Positions 1-5,937 of a stretch of 7,353 nucleotides of DNA are shown here, piece by piece. The notes under the pieces were generated by a model that was not told the origin of the DNA, did no database searches, and saw only the letters and a program-made list of their open reading frames with translations. The translations under genes and the position numbers were made by a program. Source of the stretch: Anaerolineales bacterium (GTDB lineage Bacteria; Chloroflexota; Anaerolineae; Anaerolineales; DRMV01); assembly GCA_015494815.1 (NCBI GenBank), contig WGAK01000161.1, positions 1 to 7,353 of the forward strand. Reading direction: 5' to 3'. Each line of letters opens with the position of its first letter. The first letter of the stretch is position 1.

Positions 1-1
1 C

Positions 2-907
2 GCAGGGTTTTGGCGCGCGGTCGCGTTCCTGGGCGACGAGGAATTCTACTTGCTGCTCTTCCCCTTCCTCTATTGGGTTGTTTCCGAGCGGCTGGGGTTG
101 CGCCTGGGCCTGGCGTTGCTGGCTTCGGTGCAGGTCAACAGCGTGCTCAAGTTGGCCCTGCACCGCCCCCGGCCGTTTTGGGTGGATGCGGGCGTGCGGG
201 CCCTGGCCGAGGGGCGTTCCTTTGGCGCGCCTTCGGGCCATAGCCAGAACGCGGCCGTGCTGTGGGGGCGCTGGGCCTGGGCGGGTTCGCGCGCGGCCCG
301 CGCGGCCGCGGCGGGGCTCACGCTGCTCATCGGCTTGTCGCGGGTGGCGCTGGGCGTGCACTTTTGGGGGGATGTGCTGCTGGGTTGGGCCGTGGGCGCG
401 GTGCTCTTGGGCGTCGTGGTGCGGCTGGAGCCCCGGCTGCAGGCCTGGGTATCGCGACGGGGGCCGTGGCCTGCGGTGGGCGGTGGCCTGGGTCTGGCGG
501 CCTTGGTCGTGGGGCTGGCGCTGGTCTCGCGCGCGGCCTTCGCGGCCGCCACCCCACCGGCGTGGGCCGCGGCCTGGTCGTTGGACGGCGTGCTCACGGC
601 CGCGGGTACCTGGAGCGGCCTGCTGGTGGGCTGGGCCTGGCTGCGGGGCCGGGGCGGTTTCGATGCCGCAGGCCCCTGGCGTCAGCGCGGCCTGCGGCTG
701 GCCGTGGGATGGCTGGGCCTGTTCGCCTTGTGGGCCGGCCTGCGGGCCCTTTTCCCCGCCGGTGAGGGGTGGGCCCCGGCCGTGGCGCGTGGGGTGCGCT
801 ATGGGCTGGTGGGGTTCTGGATTGCGGGCGCCGCGCCGTGGCTCTTTCGCCGTTGGGGTTGGGCCACGGCCGCGCGTGGTATCCTTGAACCCCCAGGAGG
901 CGCGTGA
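2..907 (+). CDS. PAP2-family (type 2 phosphatidic acid phosphatase) membrane phosphatase, 5' end outside the window
   Basis: Reading is open from base 2, and the residues before the first possible start (TTG at 50) are already family-like (FLGDEEFYLLLFP), so the gene starts upstream; 301 residues are visible. All three PAP2 motifs are intact, counted from the first visible residue: KX6RP at 50-58, PSGH at 77-80, and SRX5HX3D at 113-124 with catalytic-type His120 and Asp124. Known family members remove phosphate from membrane lipids such as phosphatidate or undecaprenyl pyrophosphate at the outer membrane face; the substrate here is not readable. Hydrophobic stretches lie near 15-45, 103-140 and, past the catalytic core, at 160-180, 195-214, 231-250 and 264-283, so the C-terminal half is an additional membrane domain. 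It ends at TGA 905-907, overlapping the glycosyltransferase, so the two are probably cotranslated. Family certain, specific role not. Confidence 0.9.
   Translation, partial: AGFWRAVAFLGDEEFYLLLFPFLYWVVSERLGLRLGLALLASVQVNSVLKLALHRPRPFWVDAGVRALAEGRSFGAPSGHSQNAAVLWGRWAWAGSRAARAAAAGLTLLIGLSRVALGVHFWGDVLLGWAVGAVLLGVVVRLEPRLQAWVSRRGPWPAVGGGLGLAALVVGLALVSRAAFAAATPPAWAAAWSLDGVLTAAGTWSGLLVGWAWLRGRGGFDAAGPWRQRGLRLAVGWLGLFALWAGLRALFPAGEGWAPAVARGVRYGLVGFWIAGAAPWLFRRWGWATAARGILEPPGGA
895..900 (+). promoter_or_regulatory. Ribosome binding site of the glycosyltransferase gene
   Basis: AGGAGG is a full Shine-Dalgarno match. It lies 6 nt before ATG 907 but only 3 nt before GTG 904, which favours ATG 907 as the start. 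Confidence 0.75.
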
Positions 908-1878
908 TGAAGGTGGCTTTGTCCCTGGTCGTGCCGGTGTACAACGAAGAGGAGAACGTGCCGTTGCTGTACGAAGCCGTGCTGGCCGCCGCGGAGCACT
1001 TCCCCCAACCCTGGGAACTGGTGCTGGTGGACGACGGCAGCCAGGACCGCAGCCCGGCCTTGTTGCGCCAACTGGCCGCGCAGGACCCCGCGCATGTGCG
1101 GGTGGTGCTGCTGCGCCGTAATTTCGGCCAGACCGCGGCCATTGCCGCGGGCATTGACCACGCCCGCGGGGACATCGTGGTGCTGCTGGACGCGGATTTG
1201 CAGAACGACCCCGCCGACATCCCCAAACTGCTGGCCAAGATGGATGAGGGCTACGATGTGGTCAGCGGCTGGCGCAAGGACCGGCAGGACCCTTTTTGGA
1301 CCCGGGTGCTGCCTTCCGCGGTGGCCAACTGGTTGATTTCGCGCGTCACGGGCGTGCCACTGCACGATTATGGCTGCACCCTCAAGGCTTACCGTCGCGA
1401 GGTGTTGCGGGAGTTTCGGCTGTACGGCGAGATGCACCGCTTCATCCCCGCGTATGCGGCCGCGGTGGGCGCGCGTATCACCGAGGTGCCGGTGCGGCAT
1501 CACCCGCGCCGCTTCGGGCGCAGCAAGTACGGCCTGAATCGCATTGTGAAGGTGCTGCTGGACCTGATTACGGTGAAGTTCCTGCTGTCGTATTTCCACA
1601 AGCCCATTTATCTGTTCGGCGGCCTGGGGTTGAGCCTGAGCGGCCTGGGCGGGGCCATGTTGGCCTTCGTGTTCGTGCGTCGGGTGGTGTGGGGCATCAG
1701 CGCGCTGCGGTCGCCTTTCTTTCAGACCGGCTTGATGCTGGTGATTTTGGGTTTTCAGGCCGTGTTGATGGGGCTGATTGCCGAGTTGCTGGTGCGCACC
1801 TACCACGAGACGCAAGACAAGCCCACCTATGTGGTGCGCGAACGGCTGAATGTGGACCCGCCGTCGGCGCGGCGGTGA
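907..1878 (+). CDS. Family 2 glycosyltransferase, GtrB/DPM1-like, membrane-anchored
   Basis: This 323-residue protein has the layout of polyprenyl-phosphate sugar transferases (GtrB, CsbB, ArnC, DPM1 relatives), which move a sugar from a nucleotide donor onto an undecaprenyl-type lipid phosphate at the cytoplasmic face. Visible motifs: VVPVYNEEEN (8-17), VDDGS with DDG at 42-44 for the nucleotide, DADLQNDP with the metal-binding DXD at 95-97, the GCTLKAYRR segment at 156-164, and RFGRSKYG at 202-209. Two membrane helices follow at about 233-258 and 273-297, then the tail ETQDKPTYVVRE. ATG 907 is preferred by spacing; GTG 904 is directly upstream in frame. The TGATG overlap with the upstream PAP2 phosphatase suggests linked work on lipid-linked sugars (inference). 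Sugar and acceptor are unknown. Confidence 0.92.
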   Translation: MKVALSLVVPVYNEEENVPLLYEAVLAAAEHFPQPWELVLVDDGSQDRSPALLRQLAAQDPAHVRVVLLRRNFGQTAAIAAGIDHARGDIVVLLDADLQNDPADIPKLLAKMDEGYDVVSGWRKDRQDPFWTRVLPSAVANWLISRVTGVPLHDYGCTLKAYRREVLREFRLYGEMHRFIPAYAAAVGARITEVPVRHHPRRFGRSKYGLNRIVKVLLDLITVKFLLSYFHKPIYLFGGLGLSLSGLGGAMLAFVFVRRVVWGISALRSPFFQTGLMLVILGFQAVLMGLIAELLVRTYHETQDKPTYVVRERLNVDPPSARR

Positions 1879-1887
1879 AAGCGGGTG

Positions 1888-1921
1888 GCCGCGAGGCGCC
1901 CCGAATGAGGCCCCTCGCGGC
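1888..1921. terminator. Hairpin between convergent genes, possible bidirectional terminator
   Basis: GCCGCGAGG (1888-1896) pairs with CCTCGCGGC (1913-1921), a 9-bp GC-rich stem; GCC 1898-1900 and GGC 1909-1911 can extend it past one mismatch. It occupies most of the 48-nt gap between the stops of the glycosyltransferase (1878) and rny (1927). Neither side has a T tract, so whether it terminates by itself is uncertain. Confidence 0.5.
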
Positions 1922-1926
1922 GGTGC

Positions 1927-3462
1927 TTAGCGCGCGTAATCCACGGCCCGGGTCTCGCGGATGACGGTGACCTTGATTTGGCCCGGGAATTGGAGTTGTT
2001 CCTCGATTTTCTTGGCGATGCCGCGAGCCAGGCGCTGGGCCGCCGCGTCGTCCACCTCGGTGGGGCGCACGATGACCCGCACCTCGCGGCCCGCCTGCAA
2101 GGCGAAACATTCCTTGACGCCCGGGAAGCCCTTGGCGATTTCTTCCAGCACTTTGACCCGCTTGATGTATTCTTCGACGCTTTCGCGGCGCGCGCCGGGG
2201 CGGGCCCCCGAGATGGCGTCGGCCACTTCGACGATGATGGCCTCCACGCTTTCCTGTTCCACATCGTGATGGTGCGCGGCCACCGCGTTGACCACCTTGG
2301 GCGGCAGGCCGTAATTCTTGAGGAAGTCCGCACCGATGAGCGCGTGGGGGCCTTCGATGTTGTGGTCCATGGCCTTACCGATGTCGTGCAGCAAGGCCGC
2401 GGTTTTGGCGGTTTGCACATCCGCGCCCAACTCCGCGGCCAGCATGGCGGCCAGTTTGGCCGTCTCGACCGCGTGGTGCAGTTGGTTTTGCCCAAACGAG
2501 GTGCGGAACTTGAGGCGTCCCAGCATCTTGAGCACTTCTTGGGGCAGGCCGGTGACGCCGGCCTCGAAAGCGGCTTCTTCGCCGGCCTCCAACACGATGC
2601 GCTCGACCTCTTCGCGCTCCTTGCTGACCACCTTCTCGATTTGCGCGGGGTGAATGCGTCCGTCCATGACCAGTTTGGTCAGCGCGCGGCGGGCGATTTC
2701 GCGGCGCACGGGGTCGAAACTGGAGATGGTCACGGCCTCGGGGGTATCGTCCACGATGAGGTCCACGCCCGCGGCTTGCTCGAAGGCGCGGATGTTGCGC
2801 CCGCTGCGGCCGATGATGCGGCCCTTCATCTCTTCCGCGGGCAGAGGCACCACCGCGGTGGTCAATTCGGCCACCTGGTCGGACGCGACCCGCTGCATGG
2901 CGATGGCCAGGATTTTGCGGGCCCGGCGCTCGCCTTCCTCTTTGGCCTCGGTTTCGATTTGGCGGATGATGCGCGCGATTTCGCGACGGGCCTCGTTTTC
3001 GGCCTGGCGCAACACCTGTTCGCGCGCTTCGTCGGGCGACAGGTTGGCAATCTCGTAGAGTTTGGCCTTTTGCTCCTCATACAAGCGCTCGATTTCGTTG
3101 GCCCGCTTGTCCAGCGCGCTCTGGCGTTTGTTGAGGCTTTGCTCGCGCTGGCTCAGGCGGTCCAGGCGGCGCTCCAGGTCTTCCCAGCGGCGGCGCAGGC
3201 GCTGCTCTTCTTGTTGCAGTTCGCGGCGGCGGCGGGCGATTTCTTGCTCGGCCTCGCGGCGCAGACGCTGGGCCTCGGCCTTGGCCTCGCGCTCGAGCGC
3301 GCGGGCCCGCTCTTGCGCTTCCTGAATCAGGCGCTCGGCTCGAGAGGCCGCGTCTTGCAGGGTTTGCTGGTCATGCACTTGCTTGCGCCACAACGCCAGG
3401 GCCGCGCCCACGGCCGCGCCCAAGACAACGCCCACGATGAGCCATAGCAATGCGTTCATCAT
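1927..3462 (-). CDS. rny: Ribonuclease Y
   Basis: RNase Y is a membrane-tethered endoribonuclease that begins decay of many mRNAs. The protein is 511 residues, normal for the family. From the first Met: one N-terminal membrane helix (about 5-24), a long charged coiled coil rich in Glu, Arg, Gln and Ala (about 28-195), a KH RNA-binding domain with GRIIGRSGRNIR at 214-225, and an HD phosphohydrolase domain with His330, the LLHDIGKA pair His359-Asp360, AHHHD at 396-400 and ADAISGARPGAR at 414-425. All expected catalytic residues are present. Two adjacent ATG codons exist (3462 and 3459); AAGGAG at 3470-3475 sits 7 nt before the first and 10 nt before the second. The start overlaps the recX stop (ATGA), so translation is probably coupled. 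Linkage of rny (ymdA) with recA is known in Bacillus and relatives. Confidence 0.96.
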   Translation of the reverse strand: MMNALLWLIVGVVLGAAVGAALALWRKQVHDQQTLQDAASRAERLIQEAQERARALEREAKAEAQRLRREAEQEIARRRRELQQEEQRLRRRWEDLERRLDRLSQREQSLNKRQSALDKRANEIERLYEEQKAKLYEIANLSPDEAREQVLRQAENEARREIARIIRQIETEAKEEGERRARKILAIAMQRVASDQVAELTTAVVPLPAEEMKGRIIGRSGRNIRAFEQAAGVDLIVDDTPEAVTISSFDPVRREIARRALTKLVMDGRIHPAQIEKVVSKEREEVERIVLEAGEEAAFEAGVTGLPQEVLKMLGRLKFRTSFGQNQLHHAVETAKLAAMLAAELGADVQTAKTAALLHDIGKAMDHNIEGPHALIGADFLKNYGLPPKVVNAVAAHHHDVEQESVEAIIVEVADAISGARPGARRESVEEYIKRVKVLEEIAKGFPGVKECFALQAGREVRVIVRPTEVDDAAAQRLARGIAKKIEEQLQFPGQIKVTVIRETRAVDYAR

Positions 3463-4127
3463 TGTGCTGCTCCTTGTTCTTCCGGTTCCGAAGGGCCGGG
3501 GTGCAGGTGGGCCCAGGCGCGTCGCACCACCTGGCGCACCAGCCCTGGGGGAAAGCCCCTGCGGGCCAGGTAGGCGCTCAGGCGGCGGGCGAACACCGGC
3601 CAGGGCAGCCCCCGATAGCGCCGGAGGGCCCGTTGGGCTGCGTCCCAGGCCAGGGCCTCGTCGTCCACCGGGGCCAGCGCGGCCTCGATGGCCGCCTCGT
3701 CCACGCCTTTTTGGCGCAACTCGGCCCGCAGCAAGGCCCGACTGCGGGGGCGAAAGGCCAGCCGGTTTTCGACCCACTGCCGGGCAAACACCGCGTCATC
3801 GAGCCATCCGGCGGCGCGCAGGCGGGCCAGGGTAGCCTCGACGACCTCATCGGCGTAACCGCGGCGACGCAGGCGGCGGCGAATCTCGGCTGCGCTGCGA
3901 GGGCGCACGGCCAGCAGACGGGCCGCGTGTTGCCAGGCACGCCAGCGCGCGTCCGCATCCAGCAGGGCCTGCACCTGGGCGGCCGTGAGCCGTTGGCCGA
4001 CCTGCAAGTCGGCGGCCACGGCCTCGGCCAGCGAGAACGCGTAGGCCCCGTCCAGGTAGACCCGCACCCGGTTCCCGCGGGCCTGCGGCTGCAACGCGGT
4101 GATGCGCCCTTCGGGTGTAGGTTCCAT
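3459..4127 (-). CDS. recX: RecX family regulator of RecA
   Basis: RecX proteins bind RecA filaments and usually limit or tune strand exchange. The 222-residue sequence has the family's short basic or hydrophobic N-terminus followed by three-helix repeats: first near 64-118 (AARLLAVRPRSAAEIRRRLRRRGY, then GWLDDAVFARQWVENR), second near 122-152 (FRPRSRALLRAELRQKGV), third near 156-206 (DEALAWDAAQRALRRY to RRGFPPGLVRQVVRRA). The GWLDD-FA-W pattern at 107-118 is typical. Its place directly behind recA agrees. ATG 4127 has only a weak ribosome site (GGA at 4133-4135, 5 nt away), and it starts 11 nt after the T run of an intrinsic terminator, so expression is probably low relative to recA. The 3' end overlaps rny by 4 bp. 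High GC, same codon style as neighbours. Confidence 0.93.
   Translation of the reverse strand: MEPTPEGRITALQPQARGNRVRVYLDGAYAFSLAEAVAADLQVGQRLTAAQVQALLDADARWRAWQHAARLLAVRPRSAAEIRRRLRRRGYADEVVEATLARLRAAGWLDDAVFARQWVENRLAFRPRSRALLRAELRQKGVDEAAIEAALAPVDDEALAWDAAQRALRRYRGLPWPVFARRLSAYLARRGFPPGLVRQVVRRAWAHLHPGPSEPEEQGAAQ
3470..3475 (-). promoter_or_regulatory. Ribosome binding site of rny, inside the recX 3' end
   Basis: AAGGAG on the minus strand, 7 nt before ATG 3462. It lies within the last codons of recX, so ribosomes finishing recX pass over it; this supports translational coupling and start at 3462. Confidence 0.7.
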
Positions 4128-4138
4128 AAGGTTCCAAC

Positions 4139-4166
4139 AAAAAACCGTGAGCGCCCCGGCTCACGG
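4139..4166 (-). terminator. Intrinsic terminator between recA and recX
   Basis: On the minus strand CCGTGAGC (4166-4159), a 6-nt loop and GCTCACGG (4152-4145) form a perfect 8-bp stem, followed at once by six T residues (4144-4139). This is a standard Rho-independent terminator. Because recX starts only 11 nt later and no convincing separate promoter is visible, it likely acts as a partial terminator, as is known for the hairpin between recA and recX in E. coli. Confidence 0.85.
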
Positions 4167-4312
4167 CGGTGACTTCCACACAAACACCAACATGCCGACC
4201 TCGCCCCCCAAGAGGGACGGGTGGCCGGTGTTCGACGGTTGGATTGCTGTCCGTACACGGCCCGGTGCGGGCCGGCTGTCGTCACCGTGACCGCGCGTGA
4301 GCGCGGGGGTGC
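4167..4312 (-). other. Structured spacer between recA stop and recX terminator
   Basis: No gene is supported here. Reading in the recA direction it contains a CCGCGC/GCGCGG hairpin with 4-nt loop (4306-4291), the near-palindrome GTCACGGTGAC (4291-4281), and a 7-bp hairpin CGGCCCG/CGGGCCG with 3-nt loop (4274-4258). None is followed by a T run. The 9-mer GCGCTCACG of the first hairpin (4304-4296) is repeated in the 3' arm of the terminator downstream (4154-4146), so alternative pairing with the terminator's 5' arm is possible. No promoter of good quality was seen for recX. Confidence 0.45.
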
Positions 4313-5353
4313 CTATGCTGCCTCGTCGTCGGGCGGCGAGGGAACGGCCGCCTCGGGCAGCAGTTGGCTGCGAATTTGCATTTCCAATTCGTAGGCCAGG
4401 TCAGGGTGCTCGCGCAAGAACGCCTTGACATTCTCGCGCCCTTGCCCCAGACGCAGGTCGCCGTAGGAGTAGAACGACCCGCGTTTGGTGACCAGGCCCA
4501 GGTCTACGGCCAGGTCCAAGAGGTCGCCCTCTTTGGAGATGCCGTAGTTGTACAGGATGTCGAATTCGGCCGTGCGGAAGGGCGGCGCGACTTTGTTCTT
4601 GACCACTTTGACCCGCACCCGGTTGCCGATGACTTCAGAGCCGACTTTGATGCTCTGGATGCGCCGGATGTCGAGCCGTACCGAAGCGTAGAACTTGAGG
4701 GCCAAACCGCCGGGCGTGGTCTCGGGATTGCCGAACACCACGCCGATTTTGTGGCGCAACTGGTTGGTGAACAGCACGGTGGTGTTGGTTTGCTTGATGG
4801 CGCCCGAGAGTTTGCGCAGGGCCTGCGACATCAGGCGGGCCTGCATGGCCATGGGCGCGTCGCCCATGTCGCCCTCGATTTCGGCCCGTGGCACCAGGGC
4901 CGCCACGCTGTCCACCACCACGATGTCCACCGCCCCCGAACGGATGAGGGTCTCGGCAATTTCCAAAGCCTGTTCACCGGTGTCGGGCTGGCTGATGAGC
5001 AGGTTGTCCACATCCACGCCGATGCGCTCGGCGTAAGCGGGGTCCAACGCGTGCTCCATGTCAATGAACGCGGCCATACCGCCCAATTTTTGGGCCTCGG
5101 CCACGGTGTGGAGGGCCAGGGTGGTCTTGCCCGAGGATTCCGGGCCGTAGATTTCGGTGATGCGCCCCCGGGGAATGCCGCCCACGCCCAGGGCGATGTC
5201 CAGCGCCAGCGACCCGGTGGGGATGACATCCACCCGCAGGTGCTGGGCTTCGCCCAGGCGCATGACCGCGCCTTCGCCAAACCGCTTTTTCAGGGATTCC
5301 AGGGCCTGTTCCAGGGCTTGTTCCCGGCCTGACTCGACCTTCCGTTTGGCCAT
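4313..5353 (-). CDS. recA: Recombinase RecA
   Basis: RecA is the ATP-dependent strand-exchange protein of homologous recombination and, as a filament on single-stranded DNA, the coprotease that triggers LexA self-cleavage. The product is 346 residues, standard length. Visible: Walker A GPESSGKT (70-77), catalytic Glu100 in FIDMEHALDP, Walker B region IVVVDSVAAL (144-153), loop L1 around EIEGDMGDAPMAMQ (158-171), TNQLRHKIGVVFGNPETTPGG with the allosteric Gln198 and loop L2, then KFYASVRLDIRR (220-231). The C-terminal acidic tail is short (PDDEAA). ATG 5353 was chosen because GAGGAG lies 9 nt upstream and because the in-frame upstream extension would run through the promoter. No intein or truncation. 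First gene of an operon with recX and rny. Confidence 0.98.
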   Translation of the reverse strand: MAKRKVESGREQALEQALESLKKRFGEGAVMRLGEAQHLRVDVIPTGSLALDIALGVGGIPRGRITEIYGPESSGKTTLALHTVAEAQKLGGMAAFIDMEHALDPAYAERIGVDVDNLLISQPDTGEQALEIAETLIRSGAVDIVVVDSVAALVPRAEIEGDMGDAPMAMQARLMSQALRKLSGAIKQTNTTVLFTNQLRHKIGVVFGNPETTPGGLALKFYASVRLDIRRIQSIKVGSEVIGNRVRVKVVKNKVAPPFRTAEFDILYNYGISKEGDLLDLAVDLGLVTKRGSFYSYGDLRLGQGRENVKAFLREHPDLAYELEMQIRSQLLPEAAVPSPPDDEAA

Positions 5354-5362
5354 GATTCTTCT

Positions 5363-5368
5363 CTCCTC
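5363..5368 (-). promoter_or_regulatory. Ribosome binding site of recA
   Basis: GAGGAG on the minus strand, 9 nt before ATG 5353. It fixes the recA start and rules out a longer N-terminus. Confidence 0.75.
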
Positions 5369-5370
5369 AG

Positions 5371-5384
5371 CGTACAAGTGTACT
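5371..5384 (-). promoter_or_regulatory. Candidate LexA (SOS) box of recA
   Basis: The minus strand reads AGTACACTTGTACG, containing the palindrome GTACA-CT-TGTAC. It fits every position of the cyanobacterial LexA consensus RGTACNNNDGTWCB as I recall it, and shares the 4-N4-4 layout of the Gram-positive GAAC-N4-GTTC box. It covers the -10 hexamer of the recA promoter, the classical place for repression. No lexA gene is in the window, so the assignment is inference. Confidence 0.65.
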
Positions 5385-5405
5385 CCAGAGATGCCCATTT
5401 GACAA
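5377..5405 (-). promoter_or_regulatory. Sigma-70 type promoter of recA
   Basis: TTGTCA (5405-5400; 5 of 6 to TTGACA), a 17-nt spacer, then TACACT (5382-5377; 4 of 6 to TATAAT). Transcription would start near 5370, giving a leader of about 17 nt. The -10 lies inside the candidate LexA box. Confidence 0.7.
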
Positions 5406-5497
5406 GGCGCGAAGAGTGCGCTCAAAAGTTACCGAGGGGGGTATGTCAGGTGCGACCTACTGTCCGCGGCGGGCATCCTCGCATGTGTCGTTGCGAA

Positions 5498-5560
5498 GGC
5501 GCGCAGCGCCCGGTAGGGGCGCACGGCATGCGCCCGCTCCTGACGCCGTTAGACAGGAGC
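5498..5560. repeat. Cluster of three adjacent hairpins
   Basis: Three perfect stems follow each other: GGCGC/GCGCC with 3-nt loop (5498-5510); GGGCGCA/TGCGCCC with 5-nt loop (5517-5535); GCTCCTG/CAGGAGC with 11-nt loop (5536-5560). The middle one, preceded by GTAG, looks like the GTAGGGGCG-type palindromic repeats common in some genomes. None is followed by a T run on either strand, so they are unlikely to be simple intrinsic terminators. Confidence 0.5.
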
Positions 5561-5646
5561 CCATGCCACTTCGCGTGAGGCCCAAGCCCTCGTCGGGCCC
5601 ACGCAGGAGATGGCTTCGCCGCCTGGCAGCGGTCAGCGAACAGGCG

Positions 5647-5823
5647 TCAGGTGTCAGCGCCCACGCCCCCAAAGTCACTTCCGGCCCTGCGCCCCAAGAT
5701 GGCCTGTTCACGGATTTCGGCGGCATTTGCACGCGCCCAGGTGCGAAAACTCTGGAGGTGCGCGTCAATGTCGCCGGAGCGCGCGTAGCCTGCGGCGCGA
5801 AATGCACCGGCGCGTGGTTGCAA
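5647..5823 (-). pseudogene. Coding-like 58-codon fragment of unknown origin
   Basis: From TTG 5823 to TGA 5647-5649 the minus strand encodes 58 residues whose middle (GDIDAHLQSFRTWARANAAEIREQAIL) reads like a helical segment of a genuine protein, unlike the low-complexity Arg/Pro/Gly text of the other frames here. There is no ribosome site before TTG 5823 and no ATG, and the reading frame continues upstream without family resemblance. It may be a remnant of a decayed gene or part of the repeat element, or chance. I do not recognise it. Confidence 0.2.
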
Positions 5824-5878
5824 GGACGCTGCGCGCCTTGGCAACGCTGGCCGGTTTGCGGTCTTCGGCTTTTGGGTT

Positions 5879-5907
5879 TTGACAAACCTGCGCGCTACGG
5901 GTATACT
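5879..5907 (+). promoter_or_regulatory. Sigma-70 type promoter of the peptide ABC transporter operon
   Basis: TTGACA (5879-5884, perfect) and TATACT (5902-5907, 5 of 6) are separated by exactly 17 nt. Transcription would begin near 5914, about 25 nt before the TTG start at 5938. No clear operator was seen. Confidence 0.85.
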
Positions 5908-5924
5908 TTGCTCAAATTGCCTGC

Positions 5925-5930
5925 AAGGAG
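5925..5930 (+). promoter_or_regulatory. Ribosome binding site of the first ABC ATPase
   Basis: AAGGAG lies 7 nt before TTG 5938 and just downstream of the promoter. Together they fix a TTG start, since longer in-frame versions would begin before the promoter. Confidence 0.8.
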
Positions 5931-5937
5931 TGGGGCT

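Larger units (their letters stand above)
5489..5846. repeat. Inverted-repeat-bounded segment, possible non-autonomous repeat element
   Basis: CGTTGCGAAGGCGCGCAGCG at 5489-5508 recurs in reverse complement at 5827-5846 with one mismatch (19 of 20), enclosing 318 bp. The segment contains no transposase and no convincing gene. The left end, with TGT just before it, resembles the TGTCATTGCGAAGG type of dispersed repeat seen in many bacterial genomes (from memory). No target-site duplication is evident directly outside the repeats, so mobility is not shown. It fills most of the space between the divergent recA and ABC transporter promoters. Confidence 0.5.

Noticed and set aside
799..1815. 338-codon open frame on the minus strand
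   Set aside because: Antisense to the glycosyltransferase and the end of the phosphatase gene; His/Gln-rich composition typical of a reversed GC-rich gene.
1978..3447. Long open frame (489 codons) on the plus strand
   Set aside because: It lies wholly antisense to rny, whose domains are complete and unmistakable. The frame is open because of the high GC at third positions, and its product is low-complexity His/Gly/Leu text.
3463..3777. 105-residue N-terminal extension of RNase Y
   Set aside because: It overlaps recX in another frame, is Pro/Arg/Gly-rich, and precedes the normal N-terminal membrane helix that starts right at the AAGGAG-preceded ATG.
4099..4290. 63-codon plus-strand frame in the recA-recX spacer
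   Set aside because: No ribosome site, crosses the terminator and the recX start, and has no recognisable content.
4364..5332. 322-codon open frame on the plus strand
   Set aside because: Antisense shadow of recA; no family motifs, no ribosome site.
5354..5425. 24-residue N-terminal extension of RecA
   Set aside because: It would be encoded by the promoter, LexA-type palindrome and ribosome site; RecA proteins normally start at the MAKRK-like position.
5448..5458. AGGT-GCG-ACCT palindrome as an operator
   Set aside because: Only 4-bp arms, about 45 bp upstream of the recA -35, and not repeated elsewhere in the window; compatible with chance.
5416..5937. N-terminal extension of the OppD-type ATPase
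   Set aside because: The frame is open back to 5416, but a perfect-spaced promoter (5879-5907) and AAGGAG (5925-5930) lie within it, and the extension has no ABC-like sequence. Start set at TTG 5938.
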